The notes beneath the pieces are model-generated. The model saw only the letters and a program-made list of their open reading frames with translations, was not told the origin of the DNA and made no database searches. From positions 5,255-69,254 of the forward strand of contig NZ_BAAAMN010000009.1 in assembly GCF_039529295.1 (NCBI RefSeq): 64,000 nt of DNA, given 5' to 3'. The DNA is from Yaniella flava (GTDB lineage Bacteria; Actinomycetota; Actinomycetes; Actinomycetales; Micrococcaceae). Positions within the stretch are counted from its first letter, which is position 1. Every line of letters starts with the position of its first letter. Made by a program: the position numbers and the translations under genes. Shown here piece after piece: positions 8,745 through 17,932 of the stretch.

Positions 8745-9362
8745 TTGCAGGTCTCCGAAACAGTCCAAGCGCCCGAATGGTTCGGGGCGGCCGCCCGTGC
8801 CAACGCGTTCTTCCCAGTGTTGATGGGCATCTACATGATCGTCTATTCCGTCTGGTGGGCCGTCGCGTGGGGATCGCCAGGTCTCATCGCTTTCGGGCTG
8901 GTGGTAGTGCTGGCCGCTGCCTTTATTATCCGGGGAATCCGACACATTCGACACGCACAACAGTTTGAGGCGGTGGAGTCGCCCGACAATACGCGCATCA
9001 CTCGCGCGATGGGCATCCTCAACAGCGTGACGCACCCAATCTGGTTGGTAGGCATGATGGTGCTGCTCATCATCGGACAAGAACAGTGGATCATGCCCGT
9101 CATCGTATTCGTGATTGGAGCACATTTCTTGCCGATGGCACGAATCCTGGGCCGGTGGATTGACTATCCGCTGGGACTGCTGATGATAGCGTTTGCGGTC
9201 ATCAGCGGGTTCCTCGCAGCAGATCCAGCTGCATCATGGAGCACAGTTTTTGCGGTGGCAGGCACCGGCGGAACGATCACCACGGGTTGCTACGCGGCAT
9301 ACATGGCTCAACGCTATGGGCAGATGACGCGCGCAGCTGGACTGTCTTTCCCTGACGTTTAG
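8745..9362 (+). CDS. Unknown integral membrane protein
   Basis: 205 residues with six hydrophobic helices spread over the chain (first near 21-43, last near 178-195). The TTG start is favoured by an AGAAAGG site 6-7 bases upstream and by the immediate start of the amphipathic leader. No motif recognised. It is convergent with the iron ABC ATPase gene, overlapping its end by 4 bp. Confidence 0.65.
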   Translation: MQVSETVQAPEWFGAAARANAFFPVLMGIYMIVYSVWWAVAWGSPGLIAFGLVVVLAAAFIIRGIRHIRHAQQFEAVESPDNTRITRAMGILNSVTHPIWLVGMMVLLIIGQEQWIMPVIVFVIGAHFLPMARILGRWIDYPLGLLMIAFAVISGFLAADPAASWSTVFAVAGTGGTITTGCYAAYMAQRYGQMTRAAGLSFPDV

Positions 9363-10114
9363 AAGTAGACCGCCAGTGGTCCGTCGACGTCATCAATAAT
9401 GCGCACCGAGGTGCCGAAAATTTCGGACAGTACCGAAGACTTCATGGTCTCAGAACAGGCATCGAAGTGGGTGACCTGACCGTCATTCATTGCCAAAATA
9501 TTGTCCGAGTACCGCGACGCGAAGTTAATGTCGTGCATCACCAAGATGACGGTGCGGCCCAGGTCATCGGCCGCGGCACGCAACTGACGCATCATTTGCA
9601 CCGAGTGGCTCATATCCAGGTTGTTTAGGGGCTCATCAAGGAACACGTATTCGGTGTCTTGGGCGAGCACCATTGCCACGTACGCGCGCTGTCGCTGACC
9701 CCCCGAAAGCTCGTCGAGGTACCGGTCTTGGAGTGCTGTGAGGTTCAAAAATTCCAAGGACTTGTTGATATGTTCCTCGTCTTCGGCCGTCAGTCGACCA
9801 TGCGAGTGCGGGTAGCGGCCAAAACCGACGAGCTGACGGACGGTCAGCCGGGTCACGAAGTGGTTTTCCTGGCGCAAGATGGCCAGGGTTTTGGCGACAT
9901 CGTTGGACTTGGCTTTCGCCACGTCCAGACCGCCCACGGTGATGTTGCCAGTGTCCGGGTTGAGCAGGCGTCCCATCATCGTCAAGACCGTCGACTTGCC
10001 GGCACCGTTGGGGCCCACTAGTGACGTAATACCGCCGGATGGGATTTGAAGATCGATGGGACCGATGGTGGTTTCGCCCGAATAGGTTTTCTGCACGTTT
10101 TCGAGGGTAATCAT
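9359..10114 (-). CDS. Iron-siderophore ABC transporter ATP-binding protein
   Basis: 251 residues. Seen: Walker A GPNGAGKST (about residues 34-42), Q-loop ILRQENHF, signature LSGGQRQRAYVAM near residue 137, Walker B YVFLDEPLNNLD and the switch histidine VMHDINFA. This is the FecE/YclP-type ATPase that powers ferric-siderophore import. It is the last gene of a four-gene operon and overlaps the preceding permease by 4 bp. Resemblance is closest to the YclNOPQ/petrobactin-type subgroup; the actual siderophore is not determinable. Confidence 0.93.
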   Translation of the reverse strand: MITLENVQKTYSGETTIGPIDLQIPSGGITSLVGPNGAGKSTVLTMMGRLLNPDTGNITVGGLDVAKAKSNDVAKTLAILRQENHFVTRLTVRQLVGFGRYPHSHGRLTAEDEEHINKSLEFLNLTALQDRYLDELSGGQRQRAYVAMVLAQDTEYVFLDEPLNNLDMSHSVQMMRQLRAAADDLGRTVILVMHDINFASRYSDNILAMNDGQVTHFDACSETMKSSVLSEIFGTSVRIIDDVDGPLAVYF

Positions 10115-11133
10115 AACCGTCCCTTCCGCATGATGACAATGAGAAATACTAGCCCACCGATGAGCTCGACGATGATGGTAACCGCACCCTGAGCGTAAAA
10201 AATATGCCGCAAGACAAAATATGCGCCGGTCAGCAGCACGAAGCCGAGCAGAAAGGCGATCGGTAGGATCGCCCGGTGGCTATAGGTATCAGCGATCGAA
10301 TAGGCCATGGTGGCCACCAGGAACCCCAAAAACGTCATGGGGCCAACCAGCGAGGTGGTCATCGCCATCAAGATCGAGACCGCAATCAGGACTTTGATGG
10401 TCTCGCGGCGGTGGTTGAGCCCCAGGCTGGTGGAAACCGCTGATCCAAGTGACAGGGTGTCGAGTCGCCGAGCATGGTGCCATATCCAGAACGCCACCAC
10501 TGCCACGATGGGGATCGCGTAGGGTAAATATTCGGTGCTGGCGTTAGAAATGTTGCCCATCAGGCGAGCTGTCAGCACATCGAATTCGTTGGGGTCCAGC
10601 ATACGTTGCATGAAGGTGGTCAACGAGGCCAGTCCGGCGCCCATCACCACACCGACGAGTAGCATGGTGTGAATATTGGTGAATTTTGAACCGAGTAGCC
10701 AGGAATATAGCAACGTAGCAAAAACTACCATCACCACAACCTGGAAGAAATACGAGACAATACCCCGCGTCATGGCGGCTCCGGCAATACCGAAGATGAA
10801 CACCGCCGCAGTGTTGATCAGCCCGTAGAGGGCCTCGAATCCCAAGATCGACGGGGTGACAATACGGTTCGATGTGACCGTATGAAACGCGACCGTGGCA
10901 AAGGCGTGCGCTGCCGACACGACGGCTATGACCAGTACGGAAGTGACGCGACCCTCTGCGATCTTCCAGAACCCTTCGGTGCCAAACGGCATCGGGTTAT
11001 CGTAGGTAATGGTGGCAATGGTCAGTGCGATGCCAGCCAGGCTCAAACTGATCAGACCCACGAGCCAACGACGTCGATGGGCCTGGTTAATGAAGGTGGA
11101 TGTAGAGACCGTGTCCACGGTGGTGTTAGCCAC
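10111..11133 (-). CDS. Iron chelate ABC transporter permease (FecCD family)
   Basis: 340 residues with about nine hydrophobic segments, the FecCD/BtuC fold. Seen: VGPMTFLGFLVATMAYSIAD, the conserved cytosolic coupling region that contacts the ATPase (GPMTFLG in place of the usual GPIxFVG). It pairs with the second permease to form the membrane channel. It overlaps the upstream permease by 8 bp and the ATPase by 4 bp, which points to translational coupling. Confidence 0.92.
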   Translation of the reverse strand: MANTTVDTVSTSTFINQAHRRRWLVGLISLSLAGIALTIATITYDNPMPFGTEGFWKIAEGRVTSVLVIAVVSAAHAFATVAFHTVTSNRIVTPSILGFEALYGLINTAAVFIFGIAGAAMTRGIVSYFFQVVVMVVFATLLYSWLLGSKFTNIHTMLLVGVVMGAGLASLTTFMQRMLDPNEFDVLTARLMGNISNASTEYLPYAIPIVAVVAFWIWHHARRLDTLSLGSAVSTSLGLNHRRETIKVLIAVSILMAMTTSLVGPMTFLGFLVATMAYSIADTYSHRAILPIAFLLGFVLLTGAYFVLRHIFYAQGAVTIIVELIGGLVFLIVIMRKGRL

Positions 11134-12139
11134 GACGGCCCCTTTTCACAATGAGATAGACGAATACGGTTGCCCCGAGGACACCGAGAATCATCGATAC
11201 CGGGATTTCGAACGGCATGATGATCGTCCGGCCGATAATATCGGTCAGCGTCACGACGATGATGCCGACCATCACGACCCAGGGCAGATTCGATCTTAGG
11301 TTATCGCCGCGAAACATGGAAACAATGTTGGGCACCACCAGCCCCAAAAATGGCAGGGACCCGACGACGACAGAGACGACGCCTGTGGTGACCGCGACGA
11401 TGAGGATGCCGGTCAGCAGCACGGCTCGATAATTCAGTCCCACCGAGGTGGCGATCTCTTTGCCGAGTCCGGCTACCGTGAATCGGTCAGCAATGAAGTA
11501 CACGATGATGGTCATCGCAGCCACGATCCACAGCAGTTCGTAGCGCCCACGGGTGATCCCGGTGAAGGAACCGGCAAACCAGATGCCGAGGTTTTGCAGC
11601 ATGTCGGTCTGCAGGGCAACGAACGTTGACACCGCGCCCACAACGGCACCGAGCATGAGACCAACAATGGGCACTACCAGCGAGGATTTCAAGGCCACAC
11701 GTTGCAGAAACGCAAAAAAGATGAAAGTACCGATCAGCGCGAAGGCAATCGCCACGACCATGCGCAACGTTAGGGAAGGTTGGGGAATGAAGATGTAGGT
11801 CAGGATCAGCCCGAGCCCGGCCCATTCAACGGTTCCGGTGGTCGATGGCTCGACGAACCGGTTTTGCGTCATCAGCTGCATAATGAGCCCAACCACGGCC
11901 ATAGAGGCGCCGGATAAGATGAGCGCGATGGTTCGCGGAACACGAGTGACGAAAAACATCTCGGTCCCGCCTTCGGAGTTTAGGTCATACACTCCGATAA
12001 AAAGCGACGCTGTGACCAGGCTGATGGTGACCATCAGCCCGATCAACAGCGGCCAGGTACGTGACCAGAGCCCAGGTTTATTCGATGCACCGGTGGATGT
12101 CGTGGGCCCACCGGGGCGGGTTAAGGGGAGTTTCGTCAC
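11126..12139 (-). CDS. Iron chelate ABC transporter permease (FecCD family)
   Basis: 337 residues, about nine hydrophobic helices. The FecCD coupling loop is seen as GSLPFLGLVVPNIVSMFRGD, a classic G-x-PFLGLVVP motif followed by R-G-D. It lies 14 bp after the binding-protein gene. A cytosolic N-terminal stretch of about 30 polar residues precedes the first helix. Confidence 0.93.
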   Translation of the reverse strand: MTKLPLTRPGGPTTSTGASNKPGLWSRTWPLLIGLMVTISLVTASLFIGVYDLNSEGGTEMFFVTRVPRTIALILSGASMAVVGLIMQLMTQNRFVEPSTTGTVEWAGLGLILTYIFIPQPSLTLRMVVAIAFALIGTFIFFAFLQRVALKSSLVVPIVGLMLGAVVGAVSTFVALQTDMLQNLGIWFAGSFTGITRGRYELLWIVAAMTIIVYFIADRFTVAGLGKEIATSVGLNYRAVLLTGILIVAVTTGVVSVVVGSLPFLGLVVPNIVSMFRGDNLRSNLPWVVMVGIIVVTLTDIIGRTIIMPFEIPVSMILGVLGATVFVYLIVKRGRRG

Positions 12140-12153
12140 GCAGGGCCTTTAGA

Positions 12154-13155
12154 TTACTCCGACCATTCGTCAGCGAGGTCGTTGAGGATTGTTGTGTAGT
12201 TCTGGATATCTTCGGTGACGTAGAAGTCACCCGGCATGTAGTAGATATTATCGTTTGCGACGGCAGGTACATCCTGGAGTGCTTCAGATTCTTCAATGAG
12301 CTCTTGTGCACTGGCCGATGTGCCATCGCCTGCCGCTGCGTCACGGTCCAGCACAATCAAATAATCTGGGTTTGCTGAGGCAATAGCTTCCACTGAAATG
12401 TCGTCACCGGTGTGATCGGACGAGCCGTCATCGTCGAGGGCAGGAGTCATATCAATGATGTCATACAGCGGACCAATGGCACGACCTGTCGTGGGGGCAG
12501 CATAGTTGATGTCGCCACCGGACGTGACCAGACCGGTCACTGTGACGTCAGAGTCGTATGCTTCTTGTGCACGCTCTAGGGCTTCATCGAAGTCACCGAT
12601 GAGTTCTTCTGCTTCATCTTGGTTTCCGAAAACTTCTCCGAGCAGGGTGATCTGGTCACGGAACTCCTGGTCGATCTCGCCAGTTTCAGTCTCGACGTTT
12701 GTATCGACGATGGGCACACCGTCATCGATAGCACCCGCGATATCTTCAGCGTGCTGAGTGAATCGCTGGCCATTCAACACGAGGTCTGGCTGAGCTGCGG
12801 TCACCATTTCCATATCCGGTTCACGGTGATTGCCGATATTCAAAATGTCTTCGCTCTGTGTGTATTTCTGCGTTGCCTCCAGATCGTCAGCCATCAAGTC
12901 CACGGGTGCGGCCGAAAGATCGACATCCCACTCGGCGAGTGTGCGGAAGATCCGGTTATCGGTGGCAACAACCGATGTCGGCTCTTGCGGAACGGCGTGG
13001 GTGTCGCCAGCCTTATCGGTCACCTCTACGGTGTCGCCATTGCCGCTTTCTGCGTCAGCATTTTCAGCATCAGCTGATCCGCATGCATTCAAGCCGAGGG
13101 CGCCAACTGCAATGAGTGCAGCCAAGTTGGTGCGAGTGAGTCCGAGTTTTTTCAC
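12154..13155 (-). CDS. Siderophore ABC transporter substrate-binding lipoprotein
   Basis: 333 residues. Seen: a lipoprotein signal with lipobox LNAC (Cys near residue 25), an acidic Ser/Glu/Asp linker, then a class III periplasmic-binding fold (TSVVATDNRIFRTLAEWDVD and later HTGDDISVEAIASANPDYLI). It belongs with the YclQ/CeuE/FatB group that bind ferric catecholate or carboxylate siderophores. The GTG start at 13155 has GGAG 8 bases upstream. It is first in its operon, and the iron box at 13206-13221 predicts derepression under iron limitation. Confidence 0.93.
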   Translation of the reverse strand: MKKLGLTRTNLAALIAVGALGLNACGSADAENADAESGNGDTVEVTDKAGDTHAVPQEPTSVVATDNRIFRTLAEWDVDLSAAPVDLMADDLEATQKYTQSEDILNIGNHREPDMEMVTAAQPDLVLNGQRFTQHAEDIAGAIDDGVPIVDTNVETETGEIDQEFRDQITLLGEVFGNQDEAEELIGDFDEALERAQEAYDSDVTVTGLVTSGGDINYAAPTTGRAIGPLYDIIDMTPALDDDGSSDHTGDDISVEAIASANPDYLIVLDRDAAAGDGTSASAQELIEESEALQDVPAVANDNIYYMPGDFYVTEDIQNYTTILNDLADEWSE

Positions 13156-13205
13156 GTTTCGTCTCCAAATGACAGACTAAAATAATAGAATAACATTCTT
13201 ATCTA

Positions 13206-13221
13206 CTTAGGCGAGCCTAAG
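13206..13221. promoter_or_regulatory. DtxR/IdeR-type iron box
   Basis: cTTAGGCGAGCCTAAg is an 8-bp-per-arm palindrome matching the core of the actinobacterial DtxR/IdeR consensus (TTAGGTTAGGCTAACCTAA). It sits about 50 bp upstream of the siderophore-binding lipoprotein, beside AT-rich sequence suited to a -10 box, so an iron-loaded repressor would block the promoter. Confidence 0.85.
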
Positions 13222-13626
13222 CTAATGAACTCCAGCATAGTAAGCCTGCTCCAATTAGCACAAGATATTATGCGGTTATTCAAGTCACATTTCGACTCAG
13301 TGCATAGACTCCGGCGCAACCGGGGCTCATGTTCCTTGTTTTCTAGCATTTCGAGTTGACACTCTGCTTCGAACCCTCATGAATTGCGGGGTGACTTGTG
13401 TGTCACATTCCGAAACTAGGGGAATTTTTCCACTATTTTCCATGATCCGATCACCTCACGTCGGAGACTACCGGGTAAATTCTGGCTTCATCCTCGCTGA
13501 CAACGAAGCGTGTTATTGATGAACTACCGGAAAACGTCGTCACACTCGCCCCAAACGGGAGTCGACAAAATGCCTGGTGACAGCATGCCGGTAATATTGC
13601 GTTGACTCTACAAGGAAGGCAAGGTC
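13222..13626. other. Intergenic region upstream of the glutamate-cysteine ligase gene
   Basis: About 400 bases without a supported gene between the divergent iron operon and the ligase gene. It must hold the ligase promoter, but no confident -35/-10 pair was found. A purine-rich ribosome binding site (aaggaaggcaagg) ends the region. No RNA gene is recognisable. Confidence 0.5.
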
Positions 13627-14787
13627 GTGCGCCTAGGTTTTGCAGAATCTGCTCAGTCCACTGTCGGCATCGAGTGGGAGCTTGGACTCGTTGATGCCGC
13701 TACCGGGCAGTTGCGCAATGTTGGCGACGATATACTCGCCAAACTCGATGAACCCTCCGACGAACCGTTTCAGGTCGTTGGAGAATTCATGCTCAATACC
13801 TTAGAACTGGTCACCGGCGTATGTGGTTCCGTCGAAGAAGGGCTCGACCAACTGGCCGGTGCAGGCAACCAGCTCCTCGACGTGTTGGTGGACAAAGAGC
13901 TCTCGATATTCTCCCAGGGCACGCACCCTTTTGCGATTGCACTGGATGAACGTATTTCGTCAGCCTCCCGCTATCAGAAGATGCTTGACCGGACCCAGTA
14001 TTGGGGTCAACAGATGCTCATCTATGGTCTCCATACCCATGTGGGGTTGGATCATGTGGCAAAAGCTATGCCGGCTGTAAATCAGTTGATCCAGTACTAC
14101 CCACACCTCTTGGCGCTGAGCGCTTCCAGCCCGTTTTGGGGCGGCTACGATACCGGCTACGTATCACAACGCACCTTGGTGTTCCAGCAGCTGCCGACCT
14201 CAGGGCTGCCATTTCAATTTCATAACTGGGCGGATTATGAAGCAGTCGTGGCGGATCTCTTACACGTAGGTGTTGTCGATGATGTCTCGGAAGTGCGCTG
14301 GGATATTCGCCCGGTCCCGCGGTTCGGCACCGTTGAACAGCGCGTATGCGACGGAGTCTCGACCCTGCAACAGGTTGGGGCTATTACGGCACTGACCCAG
14401 TGCTTGGTACACGAAGCGGTCGGGTCTGACGCTGATGCCGTGACTAATGTCGATAATTTGCCACCGTGGTACGTCCAGGAAAACAAGTGGCGCGCGGCTC
14501 GGTATGGGCTCGAAGCAATTGTCATCATCGATTCTGCTGGCACAGAACTGTTGGTGACGGATCATCTGCACCGCGTGCTGAACCGCCTTGAACCCGTTGC
14601 GGCAGAGCTCGGGTGCGCTCGTGAGCTGAGCTGGGTGGCAGATATGATCAAGATGGGCACCGCAGCGACCCGGCAGCGAGACAAGGTCGGTTCTACCTTC
14701 GGAACCAAAGTAGATCATGACACATTAGCCGATTTGGTACTTCATTCGGCTAGCGAGACATCGGAATCAATCCGATCCTGGAAATAA
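13627..14787 (+). CDS. Glutamate--cysteine ligase family protein (YbdK-type carboxylate-amine ligase)
   Basis: 386 residues, the usual length of the GCS2/YbdK family. Seen: the N-terminal signature STVGIEWELGLVD (E-x-E metal ligands), then FMLNTLELVTGVC, GLHTHVGLDH near residue 138 and VRWDIRPVPRFGTVEQRVCD near residue 223, all hallmark ATP/metal-binding stretches. The family joins glutamate and cysteine or performs related ligations. In actinobacteria the role is uncertain because mycothiol replaces glutathione; a supply of gamma-glutamylcysteine for ergothioneine is one option. The next gene downstream is a glutamate symporter, convergent with it. Confidence 0.87.
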   Translation: MRLGFAESAQSTVGIEWELGLVDAATGQLRNVGDDILAKLDEPSDEPFQVVGEFMLNTLELVTGVCGSVEEGLDQLAGAGNQLLDVLVDKELSIFSQGTHPFAIALDERISSASRYQKMLDRTQYWGQQMLIYGLHTHVGLDHVAKAMPAVNQLIQYYPHLLALSASSPFWGGYDTGYVSQRTLVFQQLPTSGLPFQFHNWADYEAVVADLLHVGVVDDVSEVRWDIRPVPRFGTVEQRVCDGVSTLQQVGAITALTQCLVHEAVGSDADAVTNVDNLPPWYVQENKWRAARYGLEAIVIIDSAGTELLVTDHLHRVLNRLEPVAAELGCARELSWVADMIKMGTAATRQRDKVGSTFGTKVDHDTLADLVLHSASETSESIRSWK

Positions 14788-14801
14788 GGCTGTCTTGGGG
14801 C

Positions 14802-16226
14802 TCACTGTTGGCGTTCCAAATCGAAGCTGGCGCGTTTGCCGAAGTAGAAGAGTCCACTAGCGATAGCAAAGACCAAGAGCACCGCCATGATGATCAAGAG
14901 TGGGTACGGGCCCAATTGAACGATCAATGGGATGGAGGCGGCTGTCACCAGGCCACCACCAAAGAAGGGCTCGAAGACTAACTGTTTGTAGCCGAAGGCT
15001 TCATAGGCGGGACTCTTTTGGTGAGGATCTGCCATGCGTAGCAGTAGCAGCCCCGTGGCCGTCACACCTTGTGACTGACCGAAGTCCGCGATGGCACGTT
15101 CGAACCAGAAGTTTTGAATGAAGCGCGGTGCCAAAAAGAACAGTACGAACACGTTCCACAGGATCCCGGCAACTGCCAGAATAATGAATGGCCACAGGTT
15201 GTCCACGATGGCGTCCAACGACAGGGTGGCCAATGCGGCAATGATCAGCGTATCGAGTGCCAGACCCTGAATACGTTCCATCGTGCCGCGGTCGATGAGT
15301 CGTGCCAGACCGGTTTTATCTCCGATGAGCTGGATGATCACGCCACCCAGCATGGCCAGTGGGAACAGTGGGACGAACTCGAAGATCTCGATGGTATCAG
15401 CCCATAGCCATTGCTCAATAGCTTGGAGACCAGACAGCAATCCTTGTCCGATCAACACGGCCAACGCGATGATACCGATGTGTAACGTCAGCGAGTCGAC
15501 GGATTCGGTCCGCACGGTCAATGAACCACCCGAAGGCTGTTCAGAGTCGTACAGGCCACGAGCGATCTCCGGGTCACGGTTGGCTGAAACATCGAGGGTT
15601 TTGGAATGGCCACGTCGTGCTGCCCAGTTCACGCCAATCACACCGATAATGACACCGGAGAGAATCCCAACGGTGGCCATCGCTAAGGCGAGATCGCCGC
15701 CATCTTCAAAGCCCAGTTCTTGCATCACCGGGGCCATGCCGGCCGCAGTGCCGTGGCCACCTTCGAACCCTATTTCGATGAGTGCACCGAACATTGGACT
15801 GACGTTAAACAGCGGGACGAGGATTGCAACGGCCAACAGGATACCGATGACATATTGACCAGAAGCAAAGGTCACGCCCAACGACAGTTGCGGTCCGAGC
15901 AATTTCACGGCTCGTTTTGGTGACGGCAAGGTGGTCCCCAGAAAGAGTGCGGCGAAGACCACACTAATGAGTAATCCCGGGAGCTCTCCCCAGACTTCTT
16001 GGACGCCGCCGCCGAAAATACCACCCTCCACGAGGGCATCCCAGCCAAGCCATTCGCCCAGGCGTCCCAGGACTTGCGGGCCCAAAATCAAGGCGATGAA
16101 ACCGGCAATAATCGATACCGGAAGAAACAGTTTCTGAGCCGTCCGACTGCGAACCCGGATCATGGTGCCTACGATGGCAAGAATTCCCAGCAGTAGAATG
16201 GCCAGCCCGATGGTTGACGGCGACAT
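14802..16226 (-). CDS. gltS: Sodium/glutamate symporter (GltS/ESS family)
   Basis: 474 residues, about 11-12 hydrophobic helices in two inverted halves. Seen: the conserved GGHGTAAGMAPVM motif near residue 156 in half one and the ITALATLSL-like helix region in half two (LIIAALATLSLDAI), typical of GltS glutamate:Na+ symporters. It is longer than the roughly 400-residue Escherichia coli protein, with an extra soluble loop around 210-240. It is monocistronic; the ATG at 16226 follows an AGGTGT site. Confidence 0.87.
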   Translation of the reverse strand: MSPSTIGLAILLLGILAIVGTMIRVRSRTAQKLFLPVSIIAGFIALILGPQVLGRLGEWLGWDALVEGGIFGGGVQEVWGELPGLLISVVFAALFLGTTLPSPKRAVKLLGPQLSLGVTFASGQYVIGILLAVAILVPLFNVSPMFGALIEIGFEGGHGTAAGMAPVMQELGFEDGGDLALAMATVGILSGVIIGVIGVNWAARRGHSKTLDVSANRDPEIARGLYDSEQPSGGSLTVRTESVDSLTLHIGIIALAVLIGQGLLSGLQAIEQWLWADTIEIFEFVPLFPLAMLGGVIIQLIGDKTGLARLIDRGTMERIQGLALDTLIIAALATLSLDAIVDNLWPFIILAVAGILWNVFVLFFLAPRFIQNFWFERAIADFGQSQGVTATGLLLLRMADPHQKSPAYEAFGYKQLVFEPFFGGGLVTAASIPLIVQLGPYPLLIIMAVLLVFAIASGLFYFGKRASFDLERQQ

Positions 16227-16326
16227 ACGAACACCTTTCGTCGAGGCGTATCTCAGACTTCGATGAGCTATCTCTAAGATGTCTATCAGGTCAAAGGTGA
16301 CCTGCGCAATTATTGAGATCCAGAGA

Positions 16327-17400
16327 TCAGACCGATATCAGGCTGACGTGTTGGGTTGGGTCTGCCGAAAAGTTCAGATCCGAGGGGGTCACGCCGTCGG
16401 AAACCAATTGCGCGCCCAAAGCCGCTACCATGGCCCCGTTATCGGTGCACAAGTTGATCGGTGGGATGGTCAACCCGATGCCAGCGGCGGTGGTACGTTC
16501 GGTTAGTAGCTCGCGCAATCGAGAGTTCGCGGCCACGCCCCCGCCCAGCAGGATGTGGTCGATGCCTTGTTCGGTCGCGGCAAGTACGGCTTTTTTCGTG
16601 ATGACGTCCGCAACGGCTTCTTGAAACGCAGCAGCGATATCGTTCGCTGGGACCGGCATATCACGGAGCTCGAATTGTTCGACCGCTCGAGATACAGCGG
16701 TTTTCAGTCCGGAAAATGACCAGCTGTATCGGTCCTTTCCAGGGGTCTTCTCCGTGCCCATATTTTTTGGCGCACTCAATCCGCGCGGGAAGGTGAAAGC
16801 GCTCGGGTCGCCCTGCCGTGCCATCTTGTCGATGACCGGGCCGCCGGGGTACCCGGCCCCAATGAGCCGAGCAACTTTGTCGTAGGCCTCCCCCGCGGCG
16901 TCATCGATGGTGCTACCCAACAGTTCGACATCGGAAGTCAGCGAGTTGATTTTCAACATTTCGGTGTGCCCACCCGACACCAATAGCGCGCCCAGCTGGT
17001 TGACGTTGTGCAAGTCTGCTCCGGCCGCATCCAGATAGCCCACACCAATGTGGGCGATGAGGTGGTTGATGCCATAGAGCGGTTTGCCGGTCGCGACGGC
17101 GAGCGCTTTGGCCCCGGCAACCCCGACCATGAGTGCACCGGCCAGCCCGGGGCCGGCGGTCACGGCGATGGCGTCCACATCATCGATGGTGAGCTCGGCT
17201 TCGTCAAGGGCCGTGTCGAGGACGGGTAAGAATTCGGTGACGTGGGCGCGTGCGGCGATTTCAGGAATGACACCGCCGAAGGCGACGTGTTCGTCCATCG
17301 ACGATGCGACCTGGTGGGCTAGGAGTGTGGTGCCGGAGACGATGCCGATGCCGGTTTCGTCGCACGAGGTTTCGATACCTACAACTACGGGGGCTGTCAC
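16327..17400 (-). CDS. tsaD: tRNA N6-adenosine threonylcarbamoyltransferase TsaD
   Basis: 357 residues. It transfers the threonylcarbamoyl group to A37 of ANN-decoding tRNAs (t6A), together with TsaB and TsaE, all encoded here. Seen: GIETSCDETGIGIV at the N-terminus, the metal-binding HLIAH motif near residue 114, and LLVSGGHTEML. It is the last gene of the acpS-nnr-alr-tsaE-tsaB-rimI-tsaD operon, 1 bp after rimI. Confidence 0.96.
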   Translation of the reverse strand: MTAPVVVGIETSCDETGIGIVSGTTLLAHQVASSMDEHVAFGGVIPEIAARAHVTEFLPVLDTALDEAELTIDDVDAIAVTAGPGLAGALMVGVAGAKALAVATGKPLYGINHLIAHIGVGYLDAAGADLHNVNQLGALLVSGGHTEMLKINSLTSDVELLGSTIDDAAGEAYDKVARLIGAGYPGGPVIDKMARQGDPSAFTFPRGLSAPKNMGTEKTPGKDRYSWSFSGLKTAVSRAVEQFELRDMPVPANDIAAAFQEAVADVITKKAVLAATEQGIDHILLGGGVAANSRLRELLTERTTAAGIGLTIPPINLCTDNGAMVAALGAQLVSDGVTPSDLNFSADPTQHVSLISV

Positions 17401-17401
17401 G

Positions 17402-17932
17402 TCACTCCTTGTTGGTCAGCGCTACTGCGCTCGATGGGCCTGGGGCGCGCAGGCGTTTGCGCATGACCCAGGCGTCTATACCGCCAGGATAATACCTGGG
17501 TCGGGTGTGAATGTGCTCGAATCCGTTGTTGGCGTAGAGCCGTTGGGCCACGGTGTTATCGGCTCGGACTTCGAGCAGGAGATCTTCGGCGCCGAGCTCG
17601 CGAGCAGTATCCATGAGCCAGATGAGCAGGGCCACGCCAAGTTTCTTGCCTTTGTGTTCGGGGTGCACACCGATGGTGGTGATATCGGCGAATGGGGGCC
17701 CATACATGAGTCCGGCAAACCCGACGACCACATCGTGGTGGGTGATCACCTGGTAATAGCTGTGCGGGTGCGCTGCCGTGGATGCGTGGTATTCGGAGTC
17801 GAAGATCGGCGCCGACCAGGCATCGGGACCAAACACCAGGGCATCGAGTGCGGCGACAACGGCGATGTCGTCGGCGGTCCAATCACGCTGGGTGTAGCCG
17901 TCGGGTAGGGCAATGGGTTCTGGCAGGTTCAT
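17402..17932 (-). CDS. rimI: Ribosomal-protein-alanine N-acetyltransferase (RimI-like GNAT)
   Basis: 176 residues, GNAT fold. Seen: the acetyl-CoA-binding motif region HPEHKGKKLGVALLIWL (Q/R-x-x-G-x-G/A variant with KGKKLG) and the C-terminal NNGFEHIHTRPRYY strand common to RimI. Known role: N-terminal acetylation of S18, possibly of other proteins. It overlaps tsaB by 4 bp; the tsaB-rimI-tsaD order is the usual actinobacterial one. Confidence 0.9.
   Translation of the reverse strand: MNLPEPIALPDGYTQRDWTADDIAVVAALDALVFGPDAWSAPIFDSEYHASTAAHPHSYYQVITHHDVVVGFAGLMYGPPFADITTIGVHPEHKGKKLGVALLIWLMDTARELGAEDLLLEVRADNTVAQRLYANNGFEHIHTRPRYYPGGIDAWVMRKRLRAPGPSSAVALTNKE

Noticed and set aside
17084..17908. 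Plus-strand open frame of 274 residues over tsaD and rimI
   Set aside because: Antisense to two well-identified genes with overlapping starts and stops; no domain seen.
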